Of a DNA stretch of 6,374 nucleotides, positions 3,667 to 6,374 are shown piece after piece. Numbering within the stretch: position 1 is the first letter of the stretch; every line of letters starts with the position of its first letter. A program made the translations under genes and the position numbers. The DNA is from an uncultured Planctomycetaceae bacterium. Lineage in GTDB: Bacteria; Planctomycetota; Planctomycetia; Pirellulales; Thermoguttaceae. Below the pieces are notes generated by a model. It saw only the letters and a list, made by a program, of their open reading frames with translations. It was not told where the DNA came from and ran no database searches. The stretch spans positions 1-6,374 of the forward strand of contig CAMZHY010000226.1 in the NCBI GenBank assembly GCA_947307005.1, given 5' to 3'.

Positions 3667-6374
3667 ATGAAAAAAAACACGCGGAATTTTTTCGGAATTT
3701 TCAGTAAAGAGAGTCGTCTTTCCAACGTCCGGCGCGCGGATCAGCCGACGGCGCTCCGTTTTGAGCCGCTCGAGAGACGCGAAGTGTTGAGCGCGACGGG
3801 ACTCGGCGCGGCGGCGAGCGAGATCGCTTACGTTTCCGCGATCGACGAGGCGGCGCCGGAGACGATCGACTTGACTGGCGCGGATTCCGCCGTTTCTTCA
3901 AGCGAGTTCGAAGCGCCCGGCATGGCTGGGTTCGCCGTCGATTGGAACGCGTTGAACGGGGCCGGGACGAACGTTAATGTGAACGCTTTTTCCGCGAGTC
4001 AGAATTATCTTCGCGACGACGTCGTCATTGACTTTGAAAACAACACGATCCAGTATCCCGACGGTTACGTCGACAATTTCGACTACGACGAGATCGTCGT
4101 CTCTTACCCCGAGCTCTTTCAAACGCGTCATTGTCAGACGGTCGGCGAGATCGCCGATTCAGGGTGCGTGACGTCCGTCAGCCAGGCCGACTATTACGGC
4201 GACGCGGGATATCATCATTCGACGGCGCGCGCGCTTATCAGACCGACCGACTACGTTTATTCGGAGAGCGACTCCCAGCTCGTTCAGTCCGTTCAGTTTG
4301 AGGTTCCGGAGTGGCTGAACGTCGAGCAGTTCTCTTACGTCGTCGTTGATTTCAACGTCGACGCCGCGGACGCGCAGGCGCAAGGTTACGACGGCGATTT
4401 TGATTCGATCCGCTATTCGATCAACGGCGCCGATTCCGTCGCGATCGGCGGCGACGACGCTTACGGGCGTCATTACGCGCAAGCCGTCTCGCTTTGTCCC
4501 GGAACGAACGTGATTGAGTTTAGCGAGCCGGTTTGCAACTGCTTCGATCTTCGACTTGATCTTTACGCTTATTCTCCGGCGCTTTCAATCGACGGCGCCC
4601 TTGTCGGACAGCGCGATCAACTCGGTTCGGAAGGTCTTTCCACAACGACCGATTTTACGGTTGGCGTCGGCGAATCCACCGGCGTCGGCGTCGATTTCTC
4701 GCGATATGAAATCAATTCTCTCACGATTCGCGGCGCGCTCGTCGAAGCCGTCGATGGCGAATCCAACGCGTTTGAAGTCGTCGTCGATCGGTCCGAGCTG
4801 AACATAACGGAGGCCGAGGTCCTCGGCATGTGGGTTCTCGACGCTTCCGTCGCCATTCCGGAATTGAACCAGGGCGGCGACTACGAGTTCGAGTACGTCT
4901 TGAACTACGGCGTCAAAGACCAGGACGGATTCTACCGTCAGGGCGCCGACAAGTACGTCCCCGTCGAACTGAGCGTTTCCGAGTCGTTCCTGGCGAATGT
5001 TTCGGGGCTCGTCAAGAACGAAGCGGTCTGGAACCTTGACGACTATTCATCGTACAAATCCTTCATGCTCGACGCGTCGCCGGAGTCGAACACGACCGCG
5101 ACGCTTTACGGAATTGAAGAAGACGGGACGACGTGCGCGCAGCTCCAGTCGTGGGATTACCTCGGGGCGAACGCGGTCGTGACGATAACGGGTCGCGATT
5201 TTAAAGCGGATAATCTTTGGGTCACGGGCTCGGCGACGAAACTGCTCGCCGGGATCGAGTTTGAGGGGGGCAAGGCGCTTCTCGACAATCTAACGCTCGA
5301 CGCGACGGACGGGAACGACGAGGTCGCGATCAGCGCGGAAACGATCGTGACCGAGACGCAGATTTTCACGACGAATCCTTACGAGAAAGCGCTTGAGAAT
5401 TACCGCAAGATTTACGGAGAGACGAGTCCGATCTATCAGAAGATCGCGGCGAACCTTGAGGCCGCGTATGAAAGACTGTCTCAACAGGTCGCGAAGAAGA
5501 CGACGACCGTAGGCGTCGTCGAAATCAACGGGACAACGGCGAAATTCATCGGCGTGCGCGACGCGACGATAAATCTCGGCGCCGGAGACGACGCCGTTAG
5601 AGTCGACGCGCTGCATTACAACTACTCGCTGACGAGCGCGGACGGCGCGAATTCGCTCGATTTTACCAACGCGCAGGGGCGTCTCAACCTCGACGCGGGC
5701 GCGACGACGCGCCAGTACGCGATCGCGGGCGACGGCGGAACGCTGCGGCTCGGCGGCGCGTTTACGGAAGTCCAAGGCACGAAGTTTAACGACCGCGTCG
5801 TCGGCGCCGAGACGGGGTTGAAGTTCTTCGGAAACGGCGGTTCCGATTCGGCGACGCTCGTCGGCGGCGAGAATTTCGTTCTGCTCGTCGGACCGCGTCA
5901 ATCGGTCGTCGCGCGCGGGAAGGGCGTCTACAATATCATGATCGGGGAGGGCGACAATTCCGTCGTGAACGCGGACGGCGTTAAGAAGGACGGAACGACG
6001 ACCGTGTCGATCGAGGGCGCGCATGCGACCGTCTACGGCGGACGCGGACGCCTTGGCGGCGAAATCGAAGGGGATTACGCGATCGTGAACGCGGGCGCGA
6101 CCGTTCAAACCGAAATTGAAGTCGAAGGGCTTTATGCGATCGTAACGACCGGTTCCGGCGCCGACTACGTCGAAATTGAAGGGAATTACGCGACGGTTAG
6201 CACGGGCGCGGGCGACGATCACGTCGATCTGACCGGCGCGTACGCGAACGTTCGCCTCGGCGCGGGCGACGACTTCTGCGTTCTCTTCGACGGCGAAGCG
6301 GAAGAGGAAGAAGAAGAAGAGGAAGAAGAAGGCGACGACGAGTCCGAAGAGGGCGATTCCGACAAGGACGAGTC
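3667..6374 (+). CDS. LEPR-XLL-type surface protein with RTX-like beta-solenoid repeats, 3' end missing
   Basis: The reading frame is open from the ATG at 3667 to the window edge (902 full codons, no stop), so the protein is C-terminally truncated here. The start is basic (MKKNTRNFFG) without a classic long hydrophobic signal. It is followed at residues 31-43 by RFEPLERREVLSA, matching the planctomycete LEPR-XLL type of N-terminal box, which is linked to exported giant proteins but whose mechanism is unclear. Residues about 90-560 are predicted beta-rich, with aromatic and acidic residues and several cysteines (156, 167, 277, 290, 292, 490); I do not recognise a named domain there. Residues about 570-610 look like an amphipathic helix. 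From about 611 the chain becomes Gly/Asp-rich and solenoid-like, with GAGDD motifs at 638, 847 and 865 and five 18-19-residue repeats at 784-874. Ten consecutive Glu (879-888) and a mixed acidic stretch follow. GAGDD repeats in RTX proteins bind calcium; by analogy this would fold outside the cell. Function is unknown; adhesion or a surface structure is an inference. Confidence 0.85.
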   Translation, partial: MKKNTRNFFGIFSKESRLSNVRRADQPTALRFEPLERREVLSATGLGAAASEIAYVSAIDEAAPETIDLTGADSAVSSSEFEAPGMAGFAVDWNALNGAGTNVNVNAFSASQNYLRDDVVIDFENNTIQYPDGYVDNFDYDEIVVSYPELFQTRHCQTVGEIADSGCVTSVSQADYYGDAGYHHSTARALIRPTDYVYSESDSQLVQSVQFEVPEWLNVEQFSYVVVDFNVDAADAQAQGYDGDFDSIRYSINGADSVAIGGDDAYGRHYAQAVSLCPGTNVIEFSEPVCNCFDLRLDLYAYSPALSIDGALVGQRDQLGSEGLSTTTDFTVGVGESTGVGVDFSRYEINSLTIRGALVEAVDGESNAFEVVVDRSELNITEAEVLGMWVLDASVAIPELNQGGDYEFEYVLNYGVKDQDGFYRQGADKYVPVELSVSESFLANVSGLVKNEAVWNLDDYSSYKSFMLDASPESNTTATLYGIEEDGTTCAQLQSWDYLGANAVVTITGRDFKADNLWVTGSATKLLAGIEFEGGKALLDNLTLDATDGNDEVAISAETIVTETQIFTTNPYEKALENYRKIYGETSPIYQKIAANLEAAYERLSQQVAKKTTTVGVVEINGTTAKFIGVRDATINLGAGDDAVRVDALHYNYSLTSADGANSLDFTNAQGRLNLDAGATTRQYAIAGDGGTLRLGGAFTEVQGTKFNDRVVGAETGLKFFGNGGSDSATLVGGENFVLLVGPRQSVVARGKGVYNIMIGEGDNSVVNADGVKKDGTTTVSIEGAHATVYGGRGRLGGEIEGDYAIVNAGATVQTEIEVEGLYAIVTTGSGADYVEIEGNYATVSTGAGDDHVDLTGAYANVRLGAGDDFCVLFDGEAEEEEEEEEEEGDDESEEGDSDKDE
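3757..3795 (+). other. LEPR-XLL-type N-terminal box
   Basis: This segment encodes residues 31-43, RFEPLERREVLSA, of the surface protein. The pattern of hydrophobic-E-P-L-E-x-R-x-x-L-S-A about 30-45 residues from the N-terminus is typical of large planctomycete proteins. The exact LEPR tetrad is replaced by PLERREVL, a common kind of variation. It is preceded by a basic stretch (VRRADQPTAL) and followed by a small, mildly hydrophobic Ala/Gly stretch that could serve in export. Its role in targeting is suspected, not shown. Confidence 0.75.
6016..6288 (+). repeat. Five tandem 18-19-residue beta-roll-like repeats
   Basis: Units start at 6016, 6070, 6127, 6181 and 6235 (residues 784, 802, 821, 839, 857). 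The shared pattern is G-x-Y/H-A-x-V-x-x-G-x-G-x-x-x-x-hydrophobic. The second unit has 19 residues; the others have 18. Examples are GNYATVSTGAGDDHVDLT and GAYANVRLGAGDDFCVLF. Eighteen residues is the length of one complete turn in an RTX beta-roll (two nonapeptides). Only the last two units carry a full GAGDD; the unit at 821 has GSGAD and the first two lack it. The DNA copies are diverged, so the duplication is not recent. Confidence 0.75.
6300..6332 (+). repeat. Pure purine tract encoding ten consecutive glutamates
   Basis: Thirty-three uninterrupted purines, mostly GAA with two GAG, encode residues 879-888 of the surface protein, directly after the last solenoid repeat. Acidic sequence continues after it (GDDESEEGDSDKD). 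The stretch is low-complexity, probably disordered and able to bind cations. The trinucleotide run could change length by slippage without breaking the frame. Confidence 0.8.

Noticed and set aside
3519..3725. 68-codon minus-strand frame across the plus gene start
   Set aside because: It overlaps the start and ribosome binding site of the surface protein gene on the other strand and has no motif or recognisable composition.
5290..6222. 310-codon minus-strand frame antisense to the surface protein
   Set aside because: The sense strand carries the GAGDD repeats and the LEPR-XLL-type start; the antisense product is Arg/Asp/Val-rich and has no recognisable features.

Overview
The window looks like a piece of a Planctomycetota chromosome. 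It holds two large, divergently transcribed genes for exported proteins, separated by about 440 bases of regulatory DNA. The main taxonomic clue is the N-terminal box RFEPLERREVLSA of the plus-strand protein. It belongs to the LEPR-XLL type of motif that sits near the N-terminus of many very large planctomycete surface proteins. Coding sequence is rich in GCG, TCG, GAC, GTC and CGC codons, and the middle of the intergenic region is sharply AT-rich. A member of Pirellulales or a related lineage is plausible, but the sequence alone cannot fix the family.

Layout. Bases 24-3224 (minus strand) encode a complete exported tetratricopeptide-repeat (TPR) protein of 1066 residues. It has a signal peptide, an N-terminal TPR block, a disordered Gln/Asn/Pro linker with a short tandem VNPNA-type repeat, a second TPR block and a Ser/Thr/Pro-rich tail. 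Bases 3225-3666 are intergenic. They contain a good sigma70-like promoter for the TPR gene, a weaker candidate promoter for the plus-strand gene, an 18-bp perfect palindrome and other inverted repeats. From 3667 to the right edge there is one uninterrupted plus-strand reading frame of 902 complete codons with no stop. It is a LEPR-XLL-type surface protein whose beta-rich body passes into 18-residue RTX-like coils and then a poly-glutamate stretch. The gene is cut by the window end.

How they may work together. Both products appear to leave the cytoplasm. One is a protein-protein interaction scaffold and the other a surface or extracellular beta-solenoid protein. Both promoters are followed by the same octamer, TTAGGGGG, in the sense orientation, so common regulation is possible but unproven. 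I see no RNA genes, insertion sequences, CRISPR arrays, defence genes or phage genes. Long open frames antisense to both genes are compositional shadows.
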